64,000 nt of DNA from Cricetomys ansorgei (GCA_026225945.1 JAMJFZ010001815.1:17801001-17865000), one strand, 5' to 3'; positions 54,507 through 64,000 are shown, counted from the first letter of the stretch. Notes: generated by a model not told the origin, from the sequence alone. Program-made: numbers and translations.

Positions 54507-54976
54507 ATAAAGATAGAACATACATATACTTGCAAGGAAGGAGGTATTTAAGCAAATTAATTCATAGAATTATGGAAGTCCAGCATTCCCATGAAAATAA
54601 AGAACTAGAGAAGTTGAAAAATATCTGAGCCTAAGACTGAAAGCTTCACAATTATCACAGGTGATGGTATAAATCCTTAATACCACATGCCTGAGAACCT
54701 AGGGGGGTACTGGAATACGTTCCGGATTCAAAATCAGGAGAATATGGATTTCTGATGGTCAAGGTTAGCGAAAGATGAGCAGTCATATTCTAGAAGGGAA
54801 AGACTATTCACCTTTCCTCTGCATTTGTATTATTTCTCTCTGAATTTGTTGAATGGTACTTGCACAAAGTAGATGAGGCTGGATCTTCTTTATTCAGCCC
54901 ACTGACTTAAATGACAGCTGCAGGAAAACACTGAGATACATATCCACAAATGATGCTCTCTGGGTAGCCTCTAATT
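54507..54976. other. Unassigned sequence
   Basis: Nothing recognised. Confidence 0.5.
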
Positions 54977-55180
54977 CAGCAGTTCTCAACCTGTGGGTCA
55001 AAGGACCCTTAAAAGGGATCACCTAAGACCATCTGAATATCAGATATTTACATTATAATTCATAACAGTAACAAAATCACAGTTATGAAGTATCAATAAA
55101 ATAATTTTTTGGTTGAGGGTCACCGCAACTTGAGGAACTGTAGTAAAGGGGTGCAGCATTAGGAAGGTTGAGAACCACTG
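54977..55180 (-). mobile_element. hAT-Charlie DNA transposon (URR1-like)
   Basis: About 204 bp with terminal inverted repeats: plus-strand start cagcagttctcaacct and end aaggttgagaaccactg. Between them are 'gtgggtcaaaggaccctt', 'catctgaatatcagatattt', 'acagttatgaagtatcaata' and 'gttgagggtcaccgcaactt'. Length and ends fit the non-autonomous rodent URR1 type. The 8-bp flanks (ctctaatt / ctttagac) are only weakly similar. Confidence 0.88.
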
Positions 55181-56264
55181 CTTTAGACTTTCTCATTCAT
55201 GAATGTGCTAGATTACTGCAGTAGGGATTATCACATTTAAAACAATAGGGCTAAATTCTCAAATGTAGTCAATTATCAGTCAATGAATGAATTCATGAAT
55301 AATGTTAAAAATCTTCTCCCACATAGGCCAGGCTTTCTTTTCTGATTGAACATGAGATAGAATTGGTTTGCTGCTATTTACTGCTAGGAATTTAAAAGTA
55401 GAAGGAAGCAAGATCCAGTTGGAAACTTGAGAGAAAAGAGGAAATGGTTGAGAGTAATAGGTGGGAAACAAACGTGAGATAAATCAACTTCCCATATTTA
55501 CCCATGGGGATAGGTACTGGATGTGTTTCTCTGTCACCTTTCAATATTTCAGCTAACAAGAAAAGTTATTATCCAAACACTGTCTAGAATTTACACGAAT
55601 GCAGAACAACTTAATGCCTACAACATCATGAAAGAATCAAAGAAATGAAGGAATGATCAGATGAATAGAAAATGGTTAGAAATCAACCTTCCCTCAGTTT
55701 TCTGCAAACTCAAAATGAGCATGATTAGAGTTTTTATTTTTCTGTGTGCTGAGAAATACTCATGGGTGGAAATGGCCTGGGCACCAAAGTGAAGCCCAGT
55801 TAGATAGGAGGTGATATAGATATGGACTGCAAAGCCATAGGTTGAATGAGAGGGTGGGGAGAACAGAGAAGAGGAGAGAAGGAAGAGGGAAGAAGGAGCA
55901 TGAAGAGCTCCACAAACATATGCATTTTCTTAACCATCCTTCAGGATGACGTACTAAGTAAAGAGCATATGGAAGAGGCACCAAGCTGGATATCCCAACC
56001 CTCAAAACAGCATCAATAGCAGAACAAGAAGCAGGAAATGTTCTTTGGCAAGAAAAGATGAGAATAGGAAAATGGGCACTGAACAAAACTCACGTCAAAT
56101 CCTTCATGTTCTCACTATTTTGCTGATGCACTCAGACTCCCTTTCTGTGACTATGCTTAGCTTGTTTTGACATAGGTTTTAGTCAAGTAGGAAGGGGAGG
56201 AAAATGGAGGAAGACATTTTTAATGGAGAAATGTAGTTGAACATTGCTGCTGGCTGCTCAGCAA
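55181..56264. other. Unassigned sequence
   Basis: A minus-strand frame of 108 codons (55,760-56,086) is rich in Leu, Ser, Pro and Cys because it is antisense to a purine-rich patch (55,855-55,905). No recognised gene or repeat. Confidence 0.4.
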
Positions 56265-56536
56265 GGAACATAAGGATGTATATTCATAGATATAAACCCT
56301 GACAGACCTCAGCAGAGGGAACCACCATCGTGTCCAGCAGGGGAACACCAATCATCTCAGTTCAGGTCTTTTTATTGATTTAGAACTCTTCAGGTGCAGA
56401 TCATAAGCAATTAAACATCCCCCACGTAAATTCAACACCTGCAGAAAATACAAAATGCCAAGGCTCGTGCATCCCTCTTTCCAACAGTGCACAAAACAAT
56501 TATTTTAATCACAACTAAAATAAAAAGCCCTCAACA
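56265..56536 (-). mobile_element. LTR of ERVK-like family, copy 3 (3' LTR)
   Basis: On the plus strand: 'aaaccctgacagacctcagc', 'agagggaaccaccatcgtgt', TTTATT (56,371-56,376, AATAAA on the minus strand), 'cagatcataagcaattaaac', 'catcccccacgtaaattcaa', 'aatgccaaggctcgtgcatc', and the end tcaaca. Collinear with 15,976-16,290 in reverse complement. A polypurine tract lies directly outside its 5' end, so it is a 3' LTR. Confidence 0.8.
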
Positions 56537-56560
56537 ATTCCCCTTTTCTGTATAAAGAAA
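56537..56560 (-). other. Polypurine tract of an endogenous retrovirus
   Basis: Minus-strand reading contains aagaaaactt-like purines then 'agaaaaggggaat' immediately before the LTR start TGTTGAGG. Plus-strand priming sites of ERVK-like viruses have this form and place. Confidence 0.7.
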
Positions 56561-57480
56561 AGAAAACTGACAGCACGATGTAACACTACACCAGCAAAAC
56601 TATTTACAAGAGGAACAATCACAAATTACTAATGCGCAGGACCAAATGAAACCAGACATCTGTCACGCTTTTCACAATGTCTTTAGACAGCAGAGAAACA
56701 TTATCAATGTCCAATAATCAAGAATTTATTCACAGTCTTCTGGGCTCCTCCAAAGGGCTTGGGTCACTTCTCTGACTCTGCCCTTTGTAGCACACAGTTT
56801 GTCCTCCAGGCTCTGGCTGGCTCTACTCTACTGTTGCTGCTGTCCTTGGTGGTTGTCCCATGGTACTGGCATCTTCAGAACACTAGGGTCCCTTGCTGCA
56901 ACTGGGTTGTACTTCCACCAATAGCCTCTCCTGGGCTCTTTTCATGGTGCCATTCTTTACATGACCCCCTTCATCTGGGCCTTCAACTACTACCAAGGCT
57001 ACACCCTCACCAATGCCGTTTCCTGACATGTCTTAGTGCCAAGTCTCAGGAGCTCTCCATAACCTCTTCATGACTTCAGAACCAGCACCAGCTAGGTGAC
57101 TGTTACAGTACCAAGTTCGGCTGCCAGAACAAGATACAACCTTGGCCAGTTCTGGAAGATGGCTTGTGGGTGCTGATGCTGAGGAAACACTTTCTAAATT
57201 TTAAGATAGAGTCTGGTTTGCTGGAAAGATAACTGATCACTTTGTCTGCAGTAAGGATCCCTTCAGTGGAGTTCTCACCACTATCACCAGTATCTAGATA
57301 GCTTGTCTTTCTCTTAGTCAGGTTTGCAGGAAGACAAAAAAAAATGGTAGTTTAACTAAGCAGCATTTTTTACTCTAAGCTGAGGCTTCTACTATAGCAG
57401 GGCGTCCTGGGCCGATGGGAGGAATCTCCAGTTAAAGCATTCTGGCTGTTTGGCTTTTTTTTTCACCACTGCTATGGAGA
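56561..57480 (-). mobile_element. Internal region of the ERV, minus strand, decayed
   Basis: 'ctggctctactctactgttg', 'gtggttgtcccatggtactg', 'gggtcccttgctgcaactgg', 'cttcatgacttcagaaccag' and 'agatacaaccttggccagtt' form a recognisable rodent repeat block that is common next to LTRs. I infer it belongs to this element because it is continuous with the polypurine tract. The plus-strand 104-codon frame (56,759-57,073) is antisense to it. No gag, pol or env motif could be read. Confidence 0.5.
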
Positions 57481-57901
57481 AATATATACCCTTCTTCATA
57501 GACCTCAAACAACATCTTGAGCTTCACACACATGCAACACAGCTATCAGAAAACTCAAGTTTGTGAAACAGTACACTACCACCAGAGTCAGCTCCATGAT
57601 CAGGAAAAGCAGTAAGAACCTCGCTTTTTCCTGCTCCCAGCTGAATTCTTTATCTCTAAGGGCATCCATTCTGTGTCTCACCTCAGAGCCTTTTTCCACA
57701 TGTATTTATTAATTTTCCAGCCTTTTCTTGTCCTCGAGGCTTATTTCATTTCTCTCCTCTTCCTTCAGAAGCCTTCAATTAATGCCTTAATCTCTATAGC
57801 TTAATCGCTGGTAGCTTCCGTGAGCATACTTTACTATATTATTATTCCCCACCAAACTTTGACTACTTGTATTTATATTTATGTGTTATTAAAAATGGTT
57901 G
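57481..57901. other. Unassigned sequence
   Basis: May hold more of the ERV interior; nothing definite. Confidence 0.4.
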
Positions 57902-58264
57902 TGTTAGTTACTTTTCTGTTGGTAGAAGAGGCATCATGACCAAGGAAACTTATAAAGGAAAGCATTTAATCAGGGCTTGCTTAAAATTTCAGAGGGTCAG
58001 TGTATGATCCTCATGGCAGGAAGTGTGGCAGCTTGCATGTATGGTGCTAGACCAGTAACTGAAAGCTTACATTTTATCCACAAGTTGGAGATGGAGTGAG
58101 GACTGGGCCTGGTGTGGGCTTTTGAAATTTTAAAGCCCACTCCAGTGACACACCTCCTCCAATGAGGCTGTACTTCTTAATGCTTCCAAGATAGTTCTAC
58201 CAAACAGGGACCAAGCATTCAAATATATGAGCCTATAGGGGCCATTCTTATTCAAACTACTACA
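57902..58264 (-). mobile_element. Rodent MaLR-like LTR, minus strand
   Basis: 'tgttagttacttttctgttg', 'cattaatcagggcttgctta'-like blocks, 'tggcaggaagtgtggcagct', 'ttttaaagcccactccagtg', 'acacctcctccaatgaggct', 'gagcctataggggccattct' and 'tattcaaactactaca' are the antisense of a common rodent LTR-like repeat that starts with a 'tggtttgaat' block. Confidence 0.85.
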
Positions 58265-58269
58265 GGGGC

Positions 58270-58473
58270 ATTCTATTTTTATTTTAATTTTTACTATTTT
58301 TAATTATGTGCCTATGTGAGTGCGGGTGTTTGCAGAGACCAGAGGAGTTGGGTCTCCCTAGAGCTAGAGTCACAGATGTTTGTAAGCTCCCTGATGTGAG
58401 CCCTGGGAATTAAACTCAGGTCCTCTGAAAGAGTGGTATGTGCCCTTAAACACGGAGCCATTTCTCTACCCTT
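58270..58473 (-). mobile_element. B2-type SINE, minus strand
   Basis: T/A-rich antisense tail, 'gcagagaccagaggagttgg', 'ctagagctagagtcacagat', 'gagccctgggaattaaactc', 'aggtcctctgaaagagtggt', 'gagccatttctctaccct'. Confidence 0.88.
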
Positions 58474-59404
58474 GAAGATGGTATTCTTAAATTGTAATCC
58501 CAAACCTGGAATTTTAGTTATCTGTTATATTAAAGAACTGAAGTGCCTGGCACTCTATGCAAATATCCTTTGGGTTCAATGTTACTCATTTGTCTCTGTA
58601 ATGACAGCGTCGGAGCTGTGTTCTGTTTCTTATGTCTATTTTTGATCTCTGACTCCTGTTCAAATTGATCCTATGCAGGTCAATCTGACCCATATACTAT
58701 ACAAATTGGTTTTGAAATATAAAGCCTTAATATTAGATAATGTCTAAATCCGCCATAAAAATTTGCCTTGTGCTTTCTGTTCCTCAGAGAATAATTACCT
58801 CTTTTGTAATTATATCAGGGCTCAATGACTATGTTGCTTTAAAAACATTATGAGATGAAAGATGCCTTTTTTAATTTTAGCTGGATGATGCTTTTCATTT
58901 TAGAAATTAAATACTAATACCTACTACTAAGTGATCATTTTCTTTCAAATTTTTTTTTCTTTTTAAACTTTTTATCTAAAGAAAATAACCATCGATGCCA
59001 TATTTGAGGATAGATCGTGGTCTTACGTGACTAAACACAAGTAGCATCTTCCATTCTGGCAAACTTCCCACACTGTCTGAAAATAATTCAGTTAATTTAA
59101 ACTGACCCTTTATTTGGCTAAAAAATGAGAGTATGTTAGTGTGGTTATTTCCCTAGATTTAAAACTGCAAATTCAGCTTTCAGTATGGTTTCTATTCAAT
59201 AATTGAGAGACGAGGGAGATGCCATTTGGCCTTTCTGTGCCTTACTTTTCTCTGTTGTAAAAGTGAATATGTATCCATCCAATGTATATAGAAGTAAATG
59301 TACAGAAAGGAAAAGCACCACTGGATCATGGGTAATTTTGTACCAGAGGGAATGCAGTTTTATTCTAATATAGACAAAACTTTCATTTACTTATGATCCC
59401 ACCC
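58474..59404. other. Unassigned sequence
   Basis: AT-rich, nothing recognised. Confidence 0.5.
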
Positions 59405-59408
59405 ACGT

Positions 59409-59470
59409 ATGTGTGGTTGTGTGTGTGGTTGTATATGTGTGTAGTGTGTGTGTGTGCTTGTGTGTGTGTC
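59409..59470. repeat. Interrupted TG-rich tract
   Basis: Several short GT runs separated by G, TA or C. Confidence 0.9.
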
Positions 59471-59572
59471 CATGAGTGGCTGTAGGTAGACTTGCCCTTG
59501 AGTGCATGTATAAATGACAGAAGTTGATGGCTGGTGTTTCCCTCTATTGCTTTTATAATAAAATTTGAGACA

Positions 59573-59760
59573 GGGCTAGTGAGCTTGCTCTGTGAGTAAA
59601 ACGCCTGCAATGTAAGCCTGATGACCTGAGGTCAATCCACGGGACTCACGTAGAGGAGGTAGGACAGAACTGACTCTATGACATTCACTTTTGATTACTG
59701 TATTATGCATAGTAGCTCACCTGTGCTCACACAGGTGAAGGAAACACACACACATGACTA
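59573..59760 (+). mobile_element. B3 SINE
   Basis: 'gggctagtgagcttgctctg', 'tgagtaaaacgcctgcaatg', 'taagcctgatgacctgaggt', 'caatccacgggactcacgta', 'gtaggacagaactgactcta' and a short CA end. The 'gcctgatgacctgag' block is typical of B3. Confidence 0.85.
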
Positions 59761-59774
59761 AGAATAGAAATGTA

Positions 59775-59965
59775 TAAAAGGGACATAAGGTCTCTCACTG
59801 GACCTGAAGCTCACAGTTTCATCTAGACTGACCCATAAATTTCCCTGATCCTCCTGTATCTGTCTAACCAATACTAGGTTTACAGACATTCACCACCATA
59901 CCAAGGCTCAACTTGGGTTCAAGAGACCCAGACTGAGGTCTTTATGCTTGCTGAGCTGTCATCGT
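59775..59965 (-). mobile_element. Rodent dispersed repeat ('repeat C'), copy 3
   Basis: 'aaggtctctcactggacctg', 'aagctcacagtttcatctag', 'aggtttacagacattcacca', 'caacttgggttcaagagacc', 'tgcttgctgagctgtcatcg': same order as the copy at 14,778. Confidence 0.65.
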
Positions 59966-60364
59966 CTTTGTATTTTCTTTTTCAGAAGATTCTTGATATT
60001 AATGACTCCATTATATCAAGACAAGAACCAGCTCTTCAAATTGTAAATGTTAAACTTCTGTCACCTGCTTGCTATGGTGACCTGAGCGTTGGTATGGAGT
60101 AAAATCCACAGATAAGACCTCCTGACATGGTGTTTGAACACAGATGTGTTGGAAGTTCTCGTTTAGCCCTACTCCAGAGACCTTCTAGGATTAGAAAGAA
60201 AGGGGGTGCACTCTAAGAGTCAGCATCAGATTCCAGGCAAACAACTAATCTGCTTTAAAAACAGCCCTGAAGGCACTCTTTCCAGTAAGCAGCTATAGTC
60301 AGTCTATGCATGGTCTATGCAAGGTTAAGCTGCATAAATTCTTTACTTACTTAAGATCTTTCTC
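59966..60364. other. Unassigned sequence
   Basis: Nothing recognised. Confidence 0.5.
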
Positions 60365-60517
60365 CTTTTCTGAGATGGGCTCTCAATAGGCGATTCAAAT
60401 TAGTCTCTGGAGCCCACACTGGCCCAGATTTGTAATTTTTGTCCTTCATTTTAGCAAATATTGAGATAATCTCCCAAATGCTGGATTTACAGGAGCACCT
60501 CACCATGCCGGGCAGGA
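60365..60517 (-). mobile_element. Old B1-type SINE, minus strand, interrupted
   Basis: 'tctgagatgggctctcaata', 'ctctggagcccacactggcc' and 'caaatgctggatttacagga' with 'caccatgccgggcagg' frame a diverged antisense 7SL SINE with about 30 bp of foreign sequence in the middle. Confidence 0.6.
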
Positions 60518-60571
60518 CATGCTTCTAATGTTCACTGTCACCTATCTGTTTATTCGAAAGAAGATCTAAGG

Positions 60572-60750
60572 ACCTTGAGAGATGACTCAGCAGTTAAGAG
60601 CACTGGCTGCTCTTCCAGAGGACCCAGGTTCAAATTCCAGCACCCATAGGGCAGCTCACACTGTCTGTAATACCAGTTCCATGGAATCTGACACCCTCAC
60701 ATCAATGCACATAAAATTTAAAAACAAAGATACATTTTTAAAAAAAGAAA
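60572..60750 (+). mobile_element. B2 SINE
   Basis: 'cttgagagatgactcagcag', 'ttaagagcactggctgctct', 'tccagaggacccaggttcaa', 'cacccatagggcagctcaca' and 'ctgtctgtaataccagttcc', then an A-rich tail. Well-preserved head with clear A-box and B-box regions. Flanks 60,559-60,571 and about 60,750-60,762 are similar at 10 of 13. Confidence 0.93.
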
Positions 60751-62036
60751 AGCAAGAATGTCTCAGAGCTGTCACTTTATTTGAAAGTCAAATGTATTTC
60801 TGCATTTTCACCACATCAATTTTACTTTAAAATCTAATATCCAAAGCCAGTGTGACAAAATCTACAGCTTAAGTCATTTATTAAAATTTAAGGTGGAAGT
60901 TTAAGAGAAAAGGGCAGTTATCAAATCCAGTGGTCCATGATTTAAAAATAATTATTCCTTAAGAATAATGCAGATAATTTAAAATGCTCCTTTTCTGACT
61001 TTGATATATGGAGATTATGAATGCAGTTTATTCCTAATTCTTTTCTGCCCTTTGGTGGATCACACAGATATACACCAGCTTTCCTGCAAAGGATAGAAAT
61101 CTTAAGAAATCATTGATCCCAGGCTTGAAGCCAAGCAATCTATTTTTAGTACTTTCTCAGCAAAGCATACAATAAAAATGTAAATGAAATGGTGCTACTT
61201 TTGCTTTAGATCATTTTTCAAAATATAAATTTGGCATTGTTTAAATTTATTTTTCAGACCGTCTTCATTCTTCAAGGAACTTGGATACTTTAGGGGTCTT
61301 CATATCCTGGTTTCCCATTAATTCTGATACATGCACTTCTCAAAGCTTTACCATACCCATCCTTGATTAAAATCTAAAGATCAATCTGATGTATGCTCCA
61401 CGCCAGGCTGCTGAGTTAGCACTCTGTCAGTTGGCTCTCTCCATGCCTTCTCGCAAGTGACAAACCAGGTATTTTCGAGTTGTGAATCTTGTCTTCTCTG
61501 TGGTACTCATTTTAGCCAGGCTCTTCTTAGAGTATGTGATTCAACTTCCTGGACCACTTCTACGCCACAGATTCTTTCTGTGTTTTATCCGTCGTACATT
61601 CACCTTCAAAACTTCAGTAAGTAGGAGTGCTACGGTGTGAGCATCATAGGTGAGTAAAGCTAAAATACAAAAGAAAAGTGGCTTGACTAAAGCCACATTA
61701 AAACTAAAATGTGAACCAGGAGAGCTCTTAAAATGTATCTTCTGCAGTCTCCTTACTAGAGGAAGGTAGGGATTCTGACCATGCATCATGAATCAAATAA
61801 GTTTCCATGGAAACTAATGGAACTTCTTGAAACTAGATAATGTGCATGAGATTAAAACAGAGAAGAGAAAGAGGTTAATAATGAAGTTGGAAGGTAGCAT
61901 CAAAGAAAGATAAAGTATTAACAAATGACACAGGGAAAAGATAACCAAGGTGTCAGAATTGTTAGGCAATAAAAAGGAGATGCAAGAGAGGGGATTAAAT
62001 AGAAAAATCTGAAGAAGCATTATTGGTGAACTATGA
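60751..62036. other. Unassigned sequence
   Basis: No repeat or gene recognised. Minus-strand frames of 82 and 94 codons have no recognised content. Confidence 0.45.
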
Positions 62037-62040
62037 ATAG

Positions 62041-62435
62041 TGAAAAGACCCGGGCCCCACACCCCACAGTGCGAGCCCCTGTCAGAATCTACCGGCAAGA
62101 GACGACCTCCAAAGAAAACCTAGGAGACTTTGGATCGATGCAACCACATGAGGCTTTTAATATCCGGCGCTTCAGGGTTCACCTTCCGCAAGTCTCCATG
62201 CAGGGAGAGTGGGAGGTGAACCTCAATTCTTTTGTTTTTTGGCATTTTATAGCGTGCAGGGGAAGGGGGCTGGGGATAGGGCGTGCACAACTTTGATTGG
62301 CTCAGATTCCCGTGCACCTGGCAATGAAGCCTGCGGAAGTTTGTTGCTTAATCCTGAGACTCAAAGGGGTCATCGTTTAACTCAGGAATCTGATCCTGAT
62401 TCTGAATCTGAACCCCAGGTTCCTGGGCCCTTTCA
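62041..62435 (-). mobile_element. Solo ERV1-like (gamma-type) LTR with 4-bp target duplication
   Basis: 395 bp, starting tgaaaagaccc and ending gggccctttca on the plus strand, the near-inverted TGAAA...TTTCA ends of gammaretroviral LTRs. The flanks 62,037-62,040 and 62,436-62,439 are both ATAG, the 4-bp duplication usual for that group. Minus-strand signals in order: CCAAT (ATTGG at 62,296-62,300), TATAAAAT (62,244-62,251), ATTAAA (62,156-62,161). GC-rich against AT-rich flanks. No internal sequence, so a solo LTR. Confidence 0.9.
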
Positions 62436-62456
62436 ATAGTATCACATATTGAAAGC

Positions 62457-62458
<2 letters not shown>

Positions 62459-62487
<29 letters not shown>
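62459..62487. repeat. T homopolymer
   Basis: About 29 T residues; perhaps the tail of an unrecognised minus-strand retrocopy. Confidence 0.97.
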
Positions 62488-62489
<2 letters not shown>

Positions 62490-63122
62490 TTTCATTCTTT
62501 AAAAAGGAGGTCTATAACACAGTTAGGTGCTTATGTCCCAGGTTGTACCTGGGACAAGTACATATCAGTTCATATCAGACACTTGAGAAATAACTTCACT
62601 GGGCTTCAGCTGCCGATGTTGTCACTGTTCACTGAGTCCTTCCATTGCACTATATAGACAAAGAAGCATACTCTGTCTCTTCTCTTTGGTGAAGAACACC
62701 ATCAGTCCTCTCCTAGAGCAGCTTTCATTGCTTTTCATTGCCATTTTCTGGTAGAGTTTGCAGAGTTTGGGTAATTGTGACATGTATAGGTATTCCCTCG
62801 TTTTAGTTCAGAATGAGTAGCTCAGAAACAGCAGACAAGTGGAAGCCCAGATACCTAAGATTGACCTCAGATTCCATGATTAATGAGGACCTGCTTAATG
62901 GCTGGAGATACCCATCTCTCACTTCCCGTGGGGAAGAGGAGAATGAGTTTGCGAGCCATCTTTATAAAGGCACTAGTCACACTCAAGCGGTCACCCTCAT
63001 GCATTGCTCTCTGCAGAACACTCACCTCCTGAATGATCACATGGTATGGTAGAATTTCCACACAAGAATTTTAGTAGATACAACAATTCAGGCCATAGAA
63101 CCTCTATTTCCTGCTCGGCATA
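62488..63122. other. Unassigned sequence
   Basis: A 79-codon plus frame at 62,813-63,052 has no recognised content. No repeat recognised. Confidence 0.45.
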
Positions 63123-63136
63123 TGGTCTTCTCTGTC

Positions 63137-63379
63137 CTTTCTTTTTCTTATCTTTTTTATTTTCTTTTTCTTTTTTTTTTTTTTTTTTTGTGTGTGTGTT
63201 TTTGTTTCTTTGTTTTGTTTTGTTTTTTGTTTTGTTTTAGTTTTTCAAGACAGGATTGTGTTGTGACTCTGGCTGTCCTGAAGCTTACTTTGTAGACCAG
63301 GCTGACCTCAAACTCAGAGATCCACCTGCTTCTGCCTCCCAAATGCTGGAATTTAAGGCATGTGCCACCACTGCCCATC
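63137..63379 (-). mobile_element. B1 SINE, minus strand, with target duplication and long T-rich tail
   Basis: T-rich antisense tail (63,137-63,242), then 'caagacaggattgtgttgtg', 'gtagaccaggctgacctcaa', 'actcagagatccacctgctt', 'aaggcatgtgccaccactgc'. The flanks 63,123-63,136 (tggtcttctctgtc) and 63,380-63,393 (tggtcttctctatc) match at 13 of 14. Confidence 0.95.
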
Positions 63380-63497
63380 TGGTCTTCTCTATCTTAATAT
63401 GCTTAATCTGTAAGTCATTCTTTTCAGCATCATATTGTGGGCGCATGTCCCCTGTGTAATGGTTCCAAGAAAGAAGAGGTTACCAAGTAGAATTGAA

Positions 63498-63531
63498 TAC
63501 CCCCCCACCCCCCCCCCCCACACACACACAA
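63498..63531. repeat. C-run followed by (CA)n
   Basis: Poly-C with one A, then CA units. Confidence 0.95.
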
Positions 63532-63573
63532 CTACTGCTCTATCAGGGCTGTTTCTTCCTTTAGATCAGCTGT

Positions 63574-64000
63574 TGTAAGGGGCCGGCAGAAAGAAACCCT
63601 TGGAGATTCACCAGGACTCAAGAGATCAGTGCAAAAGCAAAAGGTTTATTAACCAACGCTTTGGGGTCAACTCTCACATATCCTATAAATCAGAATAGGA
63701 GAGTGACCCTGAGAAGCTTCCTGCAAGGGTTTTTAAAAGGAGCAGGGGATCTCTCTGATTGGTCAGAAGCCAGGCACTGGATTGGCTCGTTCAATGTTAC
63801 CTGGCAACAAGGATTTCTGGGAAAGTGAGTACTCGCTATTAAACAGAGAGGTTTATGGGATAGGGAGTACTTGACATTAAACAGAGGAGAGTTAGTGTCT
63901 TTACCACTAGGGGCGCTCGGCTTTTCACTGTTTCCTTTTGCTTTACCTTGCTCTGGTGCTTGGAACTGAACCTAAAGCCTTTTTGTTAGGCAGGTTAGGC
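63574..64000 (-). mobile_element. ERV LTR, minus strand, cut by the window end
   Basis: Plus strand starts near tgtaaggggccggcag. Minus-strand signals: AATAAA (TTTATT at 63,645-63,650), a TATA-like 'ttttaaaaaccc' (about 63,728-63,739), and two CCAAT boxes (ATTGG at 63,758-63,762 and 63,781-63,785). These are in the U3-R-U5 order of a retroviral LTR. Its outer (U3) end lies past 64,000. Different in sequence from the LTR at 62,041. Confidence 0.78.

Noticed and set aside
54347..54535. Ile/Tyr/Leu/Ser tandem peptide
   Set aside because: Translation of the GATA microsatellite.
55760..56086. 108-codon hydrophobic minus frame that could suggest a membrane protein
   Set aside because: Antisense to a purine-rich patch, which gives Leu/Ser/Pro/Cys runs; no start context or homology.
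56759..57073. 104-codon plus frame resembling a secreted or membrane protein
   Set aside because: Lies antisense in a dispersed retroelement interior; Leu-rich composition is due to the repeat.
63574..64000. 63,574-64,000 and 62,041-62,435 as the two LTRs of one provirus
   Set aside because: The two LTRs differ in sequence, the 62,041 copy has its own ATAG duplication, and the gap holds a B1 and no retroviral interior.

Overview
The window reads as non-coding nuclear DNA from a muroid rodent. The evidence is the mix of rodent SINEs: B1 copies with the 'ctctgtgagttcgaggccag' core, B2 and B3 (tRNA-derived), and ID elements. They sit with rodent L1 3' ends, many MaLR-like LTRs and several endogenous-retrovirus LTRs, over older mammalian layers (L2, MIR, MLT1/MST-type MaLR, a URR1-like hAT element and very old L1/HAL1). 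The 'ctctgtgagttcgagg' B1 variant and the unfamiliar LTR families fit a cricetid (vole, deer mouse or hamster type) better than Mus, but that is inference. No operons, bacterial signals, tRNA or rRNA genes, CRISPR arrays or recognisable host exons were seen. The longest open frames (158, 137 and 129 codons) look like chance or decayed sequence.

Layout. 1-11.6 kb: sparse SINEs, an unnamed long repeat (2.8-3.4 kb), an MLT1-type LTR split by a younger rodent LTR (5.7-6.4 kb), ID fragments, a B3 with a long CA tail, and a B1 with a clean 12-bp target duplication. 11.6-17.3 kb: B2, then minus-strand L1 3' sequence, then an older L1 invaded by a B2, a solo LTR and a second L1. 17.3-23.4 kb: microsatellites, B1s, a B3 split by an LTR scrap, and a MIR. 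23.6-27.4 kb: an ancient minus-strand L1/HAL1 running from its 3' region to a 5'-end-like sequence, carrying an LTR. 27.8-33.9 kb: B1 with a large purine tract, MIR, two MaLR LTRs, microsatellites, and a 225-bp foldback made from an LTR end. 33.9-41.1 kb: a second ancient minus-strand L1 that is the backbone for a stack of insertions (B2, gamma-type LTR, GGT/GT tract, several MaLR pieces). 42-46.2 kb: two same-orientation MaLR LTRs 1.6 kb apart, a GGGGA tract and the second copy of the 2.8-kb repeat. 46-55 kb: mostly unassigned sequence with L2, a plus-strand L1 3' end, MLT1, a GATA array and a hAT copy. 56-58.5 kb: a retroviral 3' LTR with adjacent polypurine tract and internal sequence, then a MaLR LTR and a B2. 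59-64 kb: B3, B2, B1, a solo gamma-type LTR with a 4-bp target duplication, and a second ERV LTR cut by the window edge.

No functional gene system was found. The items most worth a second look are the symmetric LTR-derived foldback at 33,356-33,580, the LTR family it belongs to (three copies here), the unnamed repeat at 2.8 kb and 45.8 kb, and the ordered nesting in the two ancient L1 backbones. Family names were assigned by eye from remembered consensus patterns. Most repeat borders are good to about 10-30 bp, except where target duplications are given.
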